64,000 nucleotides of DNA from Campanula takesimana (lineage: Eukaryota; Streptophyta; Magnoliopsida; Asterales; Campanulaceae): assembly GCA_026119855.1 (NCBI GenBank), contig JAOWBW010000320.1, positions 930,001 to 994,000 of the forward strand. The letters are read 5' to 3'. Numbering within the stretch: position 1 is the first letter of the stretch; each line of letters starts with the position of its first letter. The position numbers were made by a program, and so were the translations under genes. Shown here piece by piece: positions 11,503 through 24,532 of this stretch. The notes beneath the pieces were generated by a model. The model ran no database searches and was not told where the DNA came from. It worked only from the letters and a program-made list of their open reading frames with translations.

Positions 11503-14500
11503 ATGAGCCAATCAAATAACCCTAGAGAGATGAGATGGATTAACACAACACCACCAAATGAAGAAGCCTTCTCAGGAGAGGAGCTAGAAGGAGTGCCACC
11601 ATGGGAACACCTACAAGCACCATCAAGAAGAAATGAAAGGTGAGGAATTGTAACAAGGGTCGAAAGAGATGATAATTTATCTCTCATTGCAAAACTCAAC
11701 AGATCACTCATAGGATTCATGCTGGATGATAGAACATTTAGCCCCCAAAGAGTTCAACATGCAGTAGATGAGGCGTGGACCTTACATGGTCGAGTTATCA
11801 TCAAAGGAAACCAAGGTAAAACTTTCTTCTTCAACTTCCAATTTGCAGAAGATAGGTTTTTTATCCTCAACAATCAACAATGGTCCTTGGGCACTAGAAG
11901 GTGCTTTATTTGCATTTGAAATCTGGAGACCCAATACAATCTACAGTCGATACATTGTCACCAACACGCCCATTTGGGTCCAGTTCCATGACCTTCCACA
12001 AGAGTACATTAACCCTCTTGCTGCTAGGAGAATGTCTAGTTACATAGGAGAAGTTGATATTGTCGACTGGGAGCCTTACTCCCCTACAAACACGAGATAT
12101 ACTAGAGTCAAAATCATGATCAATCCTCTAAAGCCCCCGATACCAAGTTTCTATCTGTCTATTGGTGAAGGATATACTTGGATAACATGCCGCTATGAAA
12201 GGGGTTTTAAGCTTTGTAGAGAGTGTGGCAGAATAGGTCACACTTATTTCTCTTGCCCATTCCCAGCTTACCGAAGGACTCTAGACTATGACAATGCCAT
12301 TCTCCGAATTAGTATTGAGCACAACCTAGCCACAAGAGCCGATGTTGGACCTAACCCAACTTTTTGAGCCCAGAAATCGAGCTTATCATCATAGACCCCA
12401 CCGTAGATCCACGAGAATCACACCAGGAGTGTCGCGCCCCAAAAATACCAAATTCCATAAATATCAAAATAGCATAATATACATCTCAAAATGCTAAATA
12501 CCGAACCAGGCGCGTGAACTCTGCTATAAAACCAACATTTCCATATACACGTCGATGACAAAACCACATCAACTATCGAGACTATACCTCAACGAGATTA
12601 TAACTCGGAGACTATTTACAAGTGCGGAAGCAAGAACAACCAACCATATATATACCCAAATGACAACTGTACTTACATAACACTATACAATCACGGCCTC
12701 ACAACAAGAATACACAAAGGCTCCGTAGAGAAACTACCCCAAAAGTGTATAACCTGCTCCGAACAGTCCCACAACGACATCTGCTCTCTCAACTTATTAC
12801 CTTTAGCTTTCCTGTAAACTAAGGAAAACAACATTAAAAGGAACGGGGTGAGATAAATCTCAGTAAGTTACTAATGCAGCTATATGGCATGCTATCATAC
12901 GTATCAACTGAATAAGTAAATCATATAACAACAAATGAGAAAGCTCCCTATCACCAACCGTCCCATACCAGTTGGAAATAACGACTAACTCATCATGCAT
13001 CACACAAGACTGAAATAAACACGTTACAAAGAATACCGAGCCAAGGTTTACCGAAAGAACATAACCGTCTGAGAATACCATCTGAGAAAACCAGTTGAGT
13101 AGCATAAATAGCTGAAGCCGGGATCTCGAAAACCAAACCATAACCATAAGAACCAAAGTAGCAACAGGGGGAATATGACACAAAGTCATAACCCAAGGCT
13201 CACACAAGGGAGCTAATTCATCCCATCCAAGGCCAATCTGGACTGGGGAAAAAAGGCACCAGTGGGAACATTATAATAAACTTGACCCGGGTGCCATTAT
13301 AATCTCCTACCACTGCCTGACTCAACCAAGTAAGACCAGCTGGACTTTAAACGAAAGCACAATCAGTATATGATTTCAAAATAGAGAACAATACCAAGTA
13401 CATCATAAAGATGATAAACTACTCATAAAGAGCCCAACAACGATAAACAGGAGTTGCTCATAAAGAGCCCAACAACAGTGAACCTTTAACACATTATGAT
13501 TCCAAAGTAGGGAATCATGCCAAACACATCAGAAAGATGATAACCACGAGTTACTCATAAAGAGTACGATAACTATGAACCCAATCATTTCTTTATGCTT
13601 ATGATTCCCAAGTAGGGAATACGAATAAATACACCATCAAGATGCTACACAAATCCGTAGGGTAACTTAACCACCATTTTACACCTTGTATCCGTTCATA
13701 ACCGAACCCAATCCTAACACTCTTGTGTTCCACAACGCCTATCTAGGTACCTTAGAATAGGGCTCAAATCCTAGACAAAGACTGAACCTTAAATCAATTC
13801 AATTGGAACAATTCAACTTTTCCAGTCAACTGTGCGGCCGCCCACACCAAAGTGTGCGGTCGCTCACCTCAGCTCACCCATGCTCTAAAACCTTCCAGAT
13901 AGAGTGTGCGGTCGCCCAACACACTTTTCAGCCAAAAATCCGATTCTTTTATACTCCTTCTGTTTCACCGTCTCAAAAGTACTATTGCAACTTCCAACCT
14001 TAAGTATATAACCCACAAAACTGGTTCTAATTATAAGAACACCCAAAGTTAACCAATATAGTAATTAGCCCAAATACTTCCTATCTTATTTATATAAACC
14101 CATAAAATGAATCCAACAGTCCGAATACCCACAAAATAGCCTAAATACAATTAACTCCAATACTCCCACAAAACAACAATTATCACAAATATATAACATA
14201 TAATACGCATGAGCAATATTATAATTTAAAGGGGAGTAGTAACTTACTTGCTACGAAAATAGTACCGAAAATAGTACCGATGACAAAATGTTCTGACATG
14301 CTAGACTTGATCTACTCGACGCTACGAACATTTTGGTGAAGTCGGATCTTAAAACAGAGTAATAATTAGTAGTGAGAAATTGAAGAGAGTATGAGTCAAA
14401 ACTCATACTCTTCGACAGAACAGAAGGAGAAGGAAGAAGAAAAGAAAAGGGAAAGTTTCTTCTGCGCAGAGAGAGGAAGGGAATTGGGTTTAATAATTTC

Positions 14501-16249
14501 CAAGTTATACTTAGGCCCCTCCAAGTTAATCAATTACATTTAAACCCCAAGGTTTTAACTTTAACACTTAACCCCCTTATCATTATTTACAAATAATAAC
14601 TCAACTATTTCAACTTTTACTCATGCTAATTATACATTTTGCAACCCAAATACTTTTATTTAATATTTTAATAGATCAAGTAAGTCTTTTAAAATAATCA
14701 AACTAACACAAATTAACTTATAAAATAATATTCAGTGTAAATTTTATATAAAATTGGGACGGGTCGTCACCCACAAGTGCTCAACTTATGACTAAAAATA
14801 GTGCCCGGGTTTGGGGTCGTTACAAGGAGAAAGACACCTTGTCCCTTTGCAAAAACCTAACTTCCTTAACTACCAAGAGCCACCGGGTTTTGAAATAATA
14901 CAACCACAACATAACCCCCAAATTCACTCACCAGATTCTGACCTTTACTCACCAACAATACTCCATGATTATGAAGATGATCCAGACAGATGGGTGGAAG
15001 AATACGAACGAGGACTGTATGCCGAACTGGAACTCCCACTTAACGACGTCCCTCCTGCTCAAGTCCCAGAACCACTGCCCACAAACAGTAACCTCACAAC
15101 ACCTCCAGAAAACCCTAGAGATCAATTAATGCATGACGTAGGCAACCCACCAACCGAGCATAGTGAAAATAACTCTCTGGACAGACATAATAATGAGGGG
15201 ACATACAAGAAATTACCATTTATGGTTAGCAATGTTGAAGTGATAGTGGGCGATTTACCTGATTTGGACGAAGTTAATATCCAAGATATTGAGTGAGACG
15301 CCATCCACTCAAGACAGACAAACTGGACCTCAGAAAATGAGAGAGAGCAAGAAGAATTACTCCAAAATTTCTTTGAGGACTACAAGATTCTTAACCAAAC
15401 TTCCCCCCCCCCCCAGCCGACACGGGAAACATAAGGGACCCACCTGTCCAAAAATATCCAAAAGAGACAAATGAGAAAATAGGGGACAAGCCCAACAAGG
15501 GGCCCAACCAGGAGAGGAGATCCCATTTATTCTTGGGCCATGGAAGTCGGATGAGTGAAGACCCATACTACCTAGACCCAAAAACAAAGAAAAGCCCAAG
15601 AGGAAAGCAGCCTCTCAACCCATCATGCACAACCAACCTTCAAGCCTTAAGCCCAAACCAAATACCCACCACTTAAACCCACCAATCATAAACCCAAACA
15701 CATCAAACATCCTACTCCAAGCAATCCAAACACTCATGGACCATCAGAATGAAGCCCTCATAGCCGCTCGGGGAAGACTTCTTAACCCATGCCACAAAAA
15801 ACCAAAAGCTGGAAAAATGGACTTTTTATGGCCCAAATCCAACCGACCCACATTCGGCATCACCATCAGAGAACCAAGTGGCCAAGACCTTAATCACGCA
15901 TTACAATGCACAATCACGAATTGCAAAACAAAAAACTCAAAGCCCCAATCACAGAAAGAACAAAGGAGGAAGACGATAGTGACAATCAAGAGAACAATCT
16001 CTGGAGATGGGGAACCGGAGAAACATCACGAGCCATAAACGATGAAGCTAAAAACCAAAACCTCAACTCCATTTATGCAGACAACAGCCCCAACAACTTC
16101 CCACGACCCCAAATCACCGTTTCAGGCACCCCAGAAATAAACATCCAAACCCAAATCCATAACCACACAGAACAAAGCAAAGACAAAGAAAACACAGACA
16201 AGGAAGAAAATAGCAACAACCATAATCAACCGAACACAACTCTTGTATA
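11503..16249 (+). pseudogene. LINE ORF1 (DUF4283 plus CCHC zinc knuckle), interrupted
   Basis: A start at 11503 (MSQSNNPREM) precedes a break. The clearest block is 11768-12367, which carries a DUF4283-like region (PIWVQFHDLPQEY, YIGEVDIVDW) and a zinc knuckle with the pattern C-R-E-C-x4-H-x4-C at about residues 171-184. This protein type binds the LINE RNA. The solo LTR 12430-14824 falls just downstream. A proline- and acid-rich continuation follows at 14830-15296, and further Asn/Lys-rich pieces at 15625-16249 in shifted frames. Several stops and frameshifts show that it no longer makes the protein. Confidence 0.7.
12430..14824 (-). mobile_element. Solo LTR, 2.4 kb, minus orientation (same family as 45619-47601)
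   Basis: On the plus strand it starts TGTCGCGCCCC and ends GGGGTCGTTACA. The 5-bp TSD AGGAG is at 12425-12429 and 14825-14829. The LTR at 45619-47601 is the same family in the opposite orientation (TGTAACGACCCC...GGGGCGCGACA), and both share the segment around taacttactgagatttatc. There is no internal region, so it is a solo LTR left by LTR-LTR recombination. On the minus strand a TATAAAAGAAT box lies at about 13953-13943, next to a Stowaway-like end at 13952-13980. A GC-rich palindromic cluster (GCGGCCGC, GCGGTCGC) is at 13836-13919. Open frames inside it are not genes. Confidence 0.85.
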
Positions 16250-17637
16250 ATATAATTTAAATGGGTAAGATCCATATTTCACTTGATCTTACGTCCACGA
16301 TGGCAAGATGCATAAAACCAAGCTATTTAGGTAGATAACTCATTATCAATTATATCATATATGACTCTTAGATACTTTATGAGATTTTAAACATCTTTTG
16401 TCTAACATGTTTTAATCTCATCTGTGCCTTAGTCACACAACCCTTATGATAGCCTAATTAAGTCAAACCACGTTAAACATATAGGAACCACTCTTTTATT
16501 CATCATGCTCATACACTGATAGTATTAATGCGTCTCGCGATGATTAGAGCCCGCATAAAACTACCTGGTGTACTCACATGTGTTTTAATAATGGATTGGC
16601 ACATGACTTAAATTTTCAAGAAGGTTCTTTCATATAGAGACATGCATCATATATTTAATTATGTCAAACATAATATAATATAGTCTTTGCATAATGAATG
16701 TCAACTAATCAAATTAATTGACAGAAGCAAAATCTTGCGATTCAATTACGAAGCAATATTATGGGGACGAAATCTAAATTATCGGTAAACAATTTTACAG
16801 ATTGGATATTTCACTCACATTCCCAGAAACAAGGCGTAAGCCTGCCATTGGTCCATGCAATGAATTAATCCAAATTTAGTTTCCTTCTCTTTTCTCTTTA
16901 CGGTCAAAACTAAGCCAAAAGGTATTCATATTCCCGTATAGATTGGTCACTTGTTTCAAGACCTTTTCATTGTCTCAACAATATCATAGACTACAACAAT
17001 TCTGAACTCTTCAGGATTCTGATTTCTGCAATTCTTTTCTGGATTTTCGATTGAAAACTTTTTCTGGAAACACGATTTCGAAAACCAGCCGTCTGACACA
17101 CGTTTCAGTTTTCAGATTCGAATTCTGTAAACAATTTACAGAACAATCTGAACACCAGAAAATAGAGAAACTTTATGGAATTTTGGACAGGCGCCGTACA
17201 GCACCTCACCAGTCGTGCGGCTCTGAGCCAGCTGTATGGCTGCCTATTCCAGATTCTCAGAATTTTCTGTTTTTCAGAAATTCGATCAATCCCTTTATCG
17301 TGTTTCATACATAATCAGATTATAATAACATGAAATTACAGATTACGAATTTTAACCCATCTAATTCATATAATCAATGACCAATTTATTCTACATACAA
17401 ATTAGATCAAGATCATCAATAAATATAACTTAATTATAACATGATAATCTAAGCATGCGATTATATATATGAATCCAATTAATATTACAATCACATAATC
17501 TCCATATAATCATGCTCATAAATTTTATATCTCATATATAAAACTCAAGTCACACATTCATCTTTTTATCATGCAAATCATATAATCGAATTAAACAATT
17601 TTAAACATGATATATTAAAATAATCAACGATGAACGG

Positions 17638-17650
17638 GGCTCTGATACCA
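17638..17650 (-). promoter_or_regulatory. Primer-binding site, initiator tRNA-Met
   Basis: On the minus strand this reads TGGTATCAGAGCC, complementary to the 3' end of plant initiator tRNA-Met. It lies one base from the LTR edge at 17652, which fixes the transcription direction of the truncated element as minus. Confidence 0.85.
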
Positions 17651-18416
17651 CTGTTGGGTTTTGATGCATCATGCGCAGCGGAATAAAACATAAGATCAAA
17701 CACCCATGAACCCAGATCCATGCATGTTGATTAAATTAAATACAAGATGAAAGAAACATACCCTTGAATATCGAATCCATGAACACAAACTTTAAGGTGA
17801 TAAAGCAAACAACCTCTATCGGTATCCACACGTCGAATGGATATCAAGAACACCTTCTTGATCTGGATTGCTAGACTCAAGGCTTGATGAAGAAACGATT
17901 TCTTCGTAGGAATCATTTTACTTCATTGATTATTGTATTTTGATGATCATGGATCACAAAATAAATAATCCTACCTCTCTATAATTTATTGTTTCTAAAA
18001 CAATGTGTATTGATTTCTAAACTCAACATTAGAGGCTGTCAAACCCGGCTGCATATCTTATATGAGCGTCTGACTTAATTCCGTTTGGGATCAGGATTCC
18101 TTGTCGTACAAGAAAACTGAACAAACTGTACAGTTACGGGGAACCAGCCGTACGGCTGGTCAAGCGCCGTACGATGGCTCCACAGCCGTACGGTGGCCAG
18201 CCCAGTTTCCCAAAATTTCTGCCTTTTCCAATCCGTTCTATTGTGTGTGACCCAATAGGCTTGTACTAAGTTGGCAACGAGTTCGAACCATTCAGAACCC
18301 GTAAGTCATAAGCGGACTCTAGCAAGCCATTATGACTACCCAATTAGTATAACTTTGAAAGTCCAAAGCTACCTTATAGAACATATCACAACCCCTTTGT
18401 CACGCGATATCATATT

Positions 18417-19981
18417 TGTTGGGTTTCGTAGTAACATGCGCAGCGGAATTAAGCATTTAAAATTTTCATGAAACCCAAAGCCATAGATCCGTTCATATGA
18501 TTATATCAAATACATACAATATGAATGCTAGAATACTAACCCTTGATGACTTTGAATTTTAACCTTTGATCTTGGTGGAGACTTGAAGCTTGATCACGGA
18601 GAAAGCAAGAACACGAACTTCGAAGATGATAAGCTTCACCCTCTAGCGGTATCCACACCTCGAACGAATATCAAGAGCACTTGATCTTGGTTGCTAGACC
18701 AAAATTATGAAACACACATTCACAATTATAATGACTATATGGAATTAAGAATTTCTTGATCTTTTATTCCAAATCACTAATTAAGAATATTGTCTCTCTA
18801 AGAGGCTAGAAAAACTATTCTTAATGGCTGGTGAAAGAGAGATTTTATAGGTCCTAGCCCTTAACCCTTAAGGAGCTAGGAACCCTAAATCCCGTCACCT
18901 TTAATTAAGGCAAGTTTCTTTGTCACAGCAGATCTGGCACGGTCGTGCCCTATATCTGGCACGGTCGTGCCAATAGAGTCGAGCCTGCCTTCCTCTTGCT
19001 GATTATTGGCACGGTCGTGCTTTATAATCGGCACGGCCGTGCCTAGCACGGTCGTGCATTATAACCAGTACGGTCGTGCCACCAGGTTCGAGCCATGCTT
19101 CCCTTATGCCGATTATTGGCACGGTCGTGCCCTATAATCGGCACGGTCGTGCCAGGCCAGAAAAGGCTCAAATCTTCATAATTCTAATTCAGTCCTTTGG
19201 GATTCGTTCTATTTGTGTGTGACCCTCTAGGATTACACTATCTTGGCAATGAGTCCAAACATGAACCCATAAGATATGATTAGGTTCTAGCAAACCGTCA
19301 TACCTACCCAAATAGTGTAACTAGATACAAGTTCGCATTCTATTTAGAATATGTCACAATCCCTTTGTCCACGATGTCATTGAACATAAGTCATGGTCAA
19401 CAAGTCAACTTGTATTGTTCAATACTTTCTCGATTCCGAATATGTTGATAATCCAAATGACATTAATCCAATCAATTCATTTGAGTCCGGCCGAACATTT
19501 TCATCAACGTCATTCTTACGAGAGGCCCAAGCTTGACATCTCTCCGAAGAGGGACAAATCCATCATAGCTTATTATTCTCCCCTACATGAATCTGATTAT
19601 GCCAATCATACCCTTTATAACTACCCGGTTAAAGGTAGCGTTTGAATATGTCAAACATAATGTTCATCAAGTGAAAGATTATAATAACTTCATGTCTAAG
19701 GATTAAATGACATAACTAATATGAGATATATATATGAAATTTGACCATGATATAGATCTCATAAAGCGGGTCATGTCCAGTACCAAACAAGTACCCATAA
19801 ATCTAACATGATCATCCCATGATCATTTAGCCTTTATACTAGTACCAAACAAGTGCTAGGGACGGAGATTATTATAAGTAAACATGAACGACAATAATAA
19901 TCAAAACATCTCTTTATTAATATGAATAAATGATAACAATTACAACGTTTAATAAACGTGCCTAGGGCACCAACACCAACA
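18417..19981 (-). mobile_element. Solo LTR, 1.57 kb, nested in a related LTR
   Basis: It starts TGTTGGGTTTCG and ends CACCAACA. The 5-bp TSD ATATT is at 18412-18416 and 19982-19986. It is related to the LTR it interrupts: both share GCGCAGCGGAAT near the start and CCCTTTGTC, AGTCATG, ACTTTCTCGAT and CCGGTTAA blocks further on. By analogy it is in minus orientation, with a TATAAAATCTC box at about 18857-18847. About eight copies of the palindrome GGCACGGTCGTGCC or close variants cluster at 18938-19160. Confidence 0.85.
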
Positions 19982-20610
19982 ATATTGGACATAAGTCATG
20001 TCCACGTCAACTTATGTTGTCCAATACTTTCTCGATCCCGAGTAGATTGATATGAGCAAATGTTATTGAACACATCAATTCATTTGGGTACGGTCGTACA
20101 CTATCCTCAATCTCACTCATCGAGTGGCCAAGCAGATATCTCTCTTGAGAGAGGGACAAATACCATCTTGACTTATCATTCTTCCCTACAAGAATCCGAT
20201 TATGCCAATCGTAGCCTTTATAACCACCCGGTTAAGGGTAGCGTTTGAGTACGTCAAACATAATGTTCATCATGTGGAAAACCATGATAATCTCAGGTCT
20301 AAGGATTCAAATGGTATGACTATTATGAGATTTAATTATGACATTTGACCATGACATAAATCTCATAATGGGTCTATCCAGTGCATTGTTCTCCAACAAG
20401 TACACACAAGTTTAATCTGCATCCTATGCACCATAATCATCATATGATTATCCATTAAACTCATACTAGCTCTTTATAAGTGCTAGGGACAATGATTATT
20501 ATAATACACATGCAAAAGAGATAAAAGTCGGGTTTGTTATCTCTATAACAATAAAGCTATGATATAACGCATAGGCCTTTCTCAAGGGCTTAGGGCATAA
20601 TATCCAACAA

Positions 20611-22066
20611 AATATTGTCCGAACAACTCCCTCTTGGAAACCAGAAGTTCACAACAAGGGTCTTGGGGCTGGAAAAGTATAAGCTGGGGAAAGGAATTGA
20701 TCAAGAAAAATATCCACTGGAGAGTCAAAAGTGGACACACTGTACAAGCTCTCAAGCATAATTGGATCCCAAACCACCCACATTTCACATCCAGTCACAC
20801 ATTAGCGTCGAGCCTCCCGAATCTCCTAGTAGCTCACCCCATAAACAGACAATCAAATACCTGGAAAGCCACCTTGATAAAACACATCTATCCTCCCACT
20901 ATAGCAGACTCCATACTCACATCATACATCCCAGCTCAAGGACATGACAACTAGGTATGGACTCACACAACTCATAGAAACTACACAGTCAAATCATAAT
21001 ATTTTAGAAGCCTTCTCATTCACAAAGACACAAAAGGACTCCTAATTGAATCTCCAAATCCCGAATTACAAAAATTGTGGAAAAAAAATTGTGGAACTCT
21101 CCTTTGGAACCAAAGTTAAAAATTTTTATGTGGAGATTACTCAAAAATACCCTTCCCACAAATTTAGAACTCTCAAAGAGAAGGTGTGCACCTTCTTCAA
21201 ATTGTCAAAGATGCTTCACACAGGAAGAATCCCCTCTCCATTTGTTCTTCACCTGCTGGTACTCACAACAAATCCGGACAACCTCACCTCTTACGCTGCC
21301 CCCTGTACAGGTGGACTCCCCCAACATCCCACTTACTCAATGGCTGACTTTATGGATAAATCAGAATCTAGAGCCAGAAAATTTCTACTTGCTCTTCATT
21401 TGCTGGGAGATATGGTTGAACAGAAACAAAATCATTTTTCAACAAGCTCCATGCGACATAGATGGAATCATCCCTCAAGCAATGGAACACCTCCAACGTC
21501 TGAAGAAAAATGAAAGGGAATAATCACAGAAAAAAGAAAAAGAACGACGATCCCACCACACAGTGTCATCGGACGGCCAAAATAATTTGCCTTCCGGAAG
21601 GAGTCTAGATTCAAGGAATGGAAAGACTCTGGAAGACTACATCAAAAACACAGAACCAAGAAACGACCAAATCCTAATCACAGATGGTGCATGGAAGAAA
21701 GGAACGCCATGGGCAGGTATTGGATGGGAATTATGGGATGCCACAAGCGGAAGAATAGCAATAGAAAGCTCATCCCATAAAACAAGTTCAAGCATCCACA
21801 CCAAATGCTTAGCTATTTTGAGAGGTCTGGAATGGGCACTGAAACATGATTTTAAAAAAATCAAAATCCTCACGGACTCTCAATTAGCGAGCTCTTTCAT
21901 AAACAGTCGAATGATCCCTCCCTCGGGACTTGATCCACTCATCCAAGATGTAAAAGTTCTAGCTTGGAAATGTTATCGATTTAATATTTGTATGGTTGAT
22001 AGGGAAACTGTCCACTATGCTCATAAAATGCTAGTTTCGCTAGGAATATGTATATTAACTTTGTAG
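20611..22066 (+). pseudogene. LINE ORF2 C-terminal part: zf-RVT and RNase H
   Basis: The first piece (20611-20952) ends a typical LINE pol middle region (WGKELIKKNIHWRVKSG). The second (21077-21523) is the zf-RVT domain, with PKLKIFMWRLL and the Cys/His pattern around CQRCFTQEESPLHLFFTC. The third (21563-22066) is an RNase H-like domain (RVT_3 type): ILITDGAWKKGTPWAGIGW carries the first Asp, and ILTDSQLASSFIN a later Asp. Frames change between pieces and stops intervene. The endonuclease and RT normally upstream are missing, so no active enzyme can be made. Confidence 0.75.
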
Positions 22067-22165
22067 GCCCTGAGCCAATGTTTCTCTATAATTAATATAT
22101 ATCCTTTTGATAAAAATAAATAAATATACAAACTAGTAAAGACATGGCAAGTTAATTTTGCATTG

Positions 22166-22339
22166 AAAATTGGTCAAAGTTTAACATAGTTGATCATATG
22201 TGACATTTATTTCGGGACAGAAGTAGTAGTGCTATGGTAAATTTTTTGATACACATGAAAGGAGATCTAGTGTGTACGAGATTATCATAACACGAAAGGA
22301 GATCTCACACACACAAATTTAATTTCAGTTGTTCACTTA
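22166..22339. repeat. Left copy of a 174-bp direct duplication
   Basis: It begins AAAATTGGTCAAAGT and ends GTTGTTCACTTA. The copy at 27798-27971 differs at only one position that I can find (GTAGTAG versus GTAGTAT). The two copies border the Harbinger element 22340-27797 exactly. Confidence 0.9.
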
Positions 22340-22371
22340 GACTACCTGCAATGGATTATTGAAGAGGGTAT

Positions 22372-22957
22372 TGTTGGTGATTTTAGTGTCATCAACGATT
22401 TTATGTAATTGTGATTTACTAGAGACCAATGCGATTTCATATTCGGCTCGGATACGAGTAAGGGAAAGTGTGGAGTACACACTTGTTTGAGTTAATATGT
22501 TTTCGACCACGATAAAGAAGCAGGGGTCAAGGGGCAGCGCCCCTTGTTGGGGTCCCTCGCGGGGCTCGGGGCAGCACCCCGAAACCTAGACAGTATATTT
22601 GGTGTTCCAAATAATCTCCCGCCAGTTTTCCCACCAAAACCCGCCAAAACCAAGAGACATAATCAGTTAACAATTATGACTGTTGGGCTAACAGTCATGA
22701 CTGATACCAGTTCTGCCCTTTCCGAAAATCTGTTTATAAACAGATTATTGATCTCAGTTTTACTTACGAAAAACACACACAATTTCTCTAAGTTTTGATC
22801 TGATTTCTTTGCCTAGATTCAGATCGTTTGATTGTCTTATCCCATACAAAGGTTTCGTGTAACCCAGGCATATAGGGTCGAAATACTTTGTTCGGAAAGT
22901 GAATATACACAATTCAATCATTATCCAGGATTATCAATAAACCCTAAATTTCCAACA
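22372..22957 (+). mobile_element. Solo LTR, 586 bp
   Basis: It starts TGTTGGTGATTTT and ends TTTCCAACA. The TSD GGTAT is at 22367-22371 and 22958-22962. It holds GC-rich palindromes at 22530-22585 (GGGGCAGCGCCCC, GGGGCAGCACCCC) and a possible TATA box, TTTATAAAC, near 22733. It splits the left terminal region of the Harbinger element. Short ORFs in it are not genes. Confidence 0.85.
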
Positions 22958-23372
22958 GGTATTGGATTGGGGTCAATAGGGTGGGAGCTTCCAATGGGCT
23001 ATTGAACACATTATTGAATGGGGGAGGGTATTGACCGGATCCAACACCCATTGATGAAGCAAATGTGGGCCAGCCAGAGGACACGCGTCACGCCAGGATA
23101 GGCGCCGACATGGCGCGTGCATGTCACGCGCGCGAGGGAGAGTGAGGCGTGCGGAGAGGCGCCTTATCCCACACCAGCCAATCCCATTCAGCCACTTGTC
23201 CTCCGCTGGTTGGTCCGTTTTATTTTTCTCACCCATTTTTTCAAACTGCATTATCTTTAAAAAAAAAAAAAAAAAAAAAAAATTATACCAAAATTCAGCA
23301 TTTTTTTCTCTATAAGTAGAGCCAAATTCCACTAGATTTCGACACCAAAAAAAACCTTCTCTCTTTTGTGAA

Positions 23373-24532
23373 ATGGATCCTAATAATAACCATTTCAACC
23401 CCCAAAATTCAAGTAATTATCGTTTTCCCTACAACAATCCTTCGATTTATCAATTTGATGGTCAGTCTTCCAACCAACCACGTCCTCCAAATATACCAAA
23501 TCAATCTTCCAGCCAACCATTTCCTCAAAATATACAAAATTTTTCTTATCCACCAAATTTCATGGCTTCGGCAGTGCCAAATTGGCCTCCTCCATATTAT
23601 CCAATGCCAATGCAACCACCCCCACCACCTTATAATCCTATATGCCAAGAAATGAAAATGTTGGTGGAACTGAATCATCAGAATTTCCACTATATTCAAC
23701 ACAAGTGTCTCTGGGTATGTACGTCGGTGCTAACGATGCTACTCCAACTGAAGAGGTTTCAGGCACTGCCAAAAAAAGAAGCGCTAAATGGACAACGGAA
23801 GAAAATTTGTTGCTACTTAGTGGGTGGATTAAATATTCCACGGACAGTGATATTGGAAGAAATCAGAAAATGGAGGCGTATTGGGGTAAGATTGCGCAAT
23901 ACTGTAACGAGCATTGTCAATTTGACCCTCCCCGTGATTTGATTGCATGCAGAAATCGACATAATTATATAAACAAAATATTGGGTAAATGGGTAGGTGT
24001 TGTTGATAAAGCTAAGCGTATGAAACAAAGTGGGTGGTCAGAAAATGATGTTTTGGCAAAAGCCCATGAACTATATAAAAGTGATAACAATACCACTTTT
24101 ACTTTGATGGAAGAGTGGAAGGCTGTTCGAGATGAACCACGTTATGCAAGTCAAATAGGAGGAAATACGGGATCTGATAGCAGTGGATCCAAGAGAGCAC
24201 GTACAGATGATGTAGTTGATTCAAACTCGATTGGATCAATTCCTCGTCCTATGGGTAGGGAGGCAGCTAAGAGAAGAGGGAAAAAAAAAAGATAAGGGAG
24301 TAGGCTTGACACCGGTAAAAGAAGAGTGGGAAGAATATAAAAAATTCAGAGAGAAAGATTTAGAAAAAATGGAAAAATTAGTCATACAACAAGAGCTCAT
24401 AGTTAATGCTTCAATCGAGAAGACTCGGGCAAAAAATAGAAAAATATGGATGAAGTTAAAAGAGAAGGGCCATCTCGATGAGCATGAGCAAATGCTTTTT
24501 TACCAGTTGACTGCCGAGCTGTTTGGCAATTA
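23373..24532 (+). pseudogene. Harbinger-associated Myb/trihelix-like protein, two frameshifts
   Basis: The start MDPNNNHFNPQN at 23373 is followed by a Pro/Asn/Gln-rich N-terminus. The frame shifts near 23640. The second block (to 24295) contains a Myb/SANT-like domain (AKWTTEENLLLLSGWIKYST, then CRNRHNYINKILGKWVGVVD). A second shift in an A-run at about 24283-24293 leads to a lysine/glutamate-rich C-terminal coiled coil, ending LTAELFGN at 24532. This arrangement is the DNA-binding partner protein of PIF/Harbinger transposases, which helps the transposase bind the ends and enter the nucleus. Plant databases often mislabel it. Two frameshifts make it non-functional unless one is a sequencing error. 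Confidence 0.75.

Larger units (their letters stand above)
16250..20609 (-). mobile_element. Truncated Copia-type LTR retrotransposon, minus strand
   Basis: The LTR runs from 17652 (TGTTGGGTTTT) to 20609 (CCAACA) and is about 1.39 kb once the inner solo LTR 18417-19981 and its TSD are removed. Directly below it lies the minus-strand primer-binding site GGCTCTGATACCA (17638-17650, complement of initiator tRNA-Met). The sequence from there down to about 16250 is AT-rich leader with no gag or pol. No second LTR or matching TSD is visible at the left edge, so the element is truncated. It sits where the LINE should have its endonuclease and RT. GC-rich clusters lie at 17190-17250 (leader) and 18130-18200 (LTR). 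Confidence 0.65.
11160..22123 (+). mobile_element. Plant LINE (L1-type, RNase H-bearing), broken by later insertions
   Basis: A 14-bp duplication with one mismatch (ATATACAATCTAGT at 11146-11159, ATATACAAACTAGT at 22124-22137) brackets the element. The 3' end is a short A-rich tail (GATAAAAATAAATAA). ORF1 lies in the left part and the C-terminal third of ORF2 in the right part (20611-22066). The endonuclease and reverse transcriptase that should lie between are absent; in their place is Copia-type LTR sequence (about 16250-20609). A solo LTR at 12430-14824 splits ORF1. The element is dead. Confidence 0.8.

Noticed and set aside
12860..13207. 115-codon minus-strand frame with a membrane-like composition
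   Set aside because: It lies inside a solo LTR and its family copy at 45619-47601 does not keep the frame.
18938..19160. Repeated GGCACGGTCGTGCC considered as a CRISPR-like array
   Set aside because: The units are irregularly spaced palindromes inside a plant LTR, without uniform spacers; CRISPR does not occur in plant nuclear DNA.
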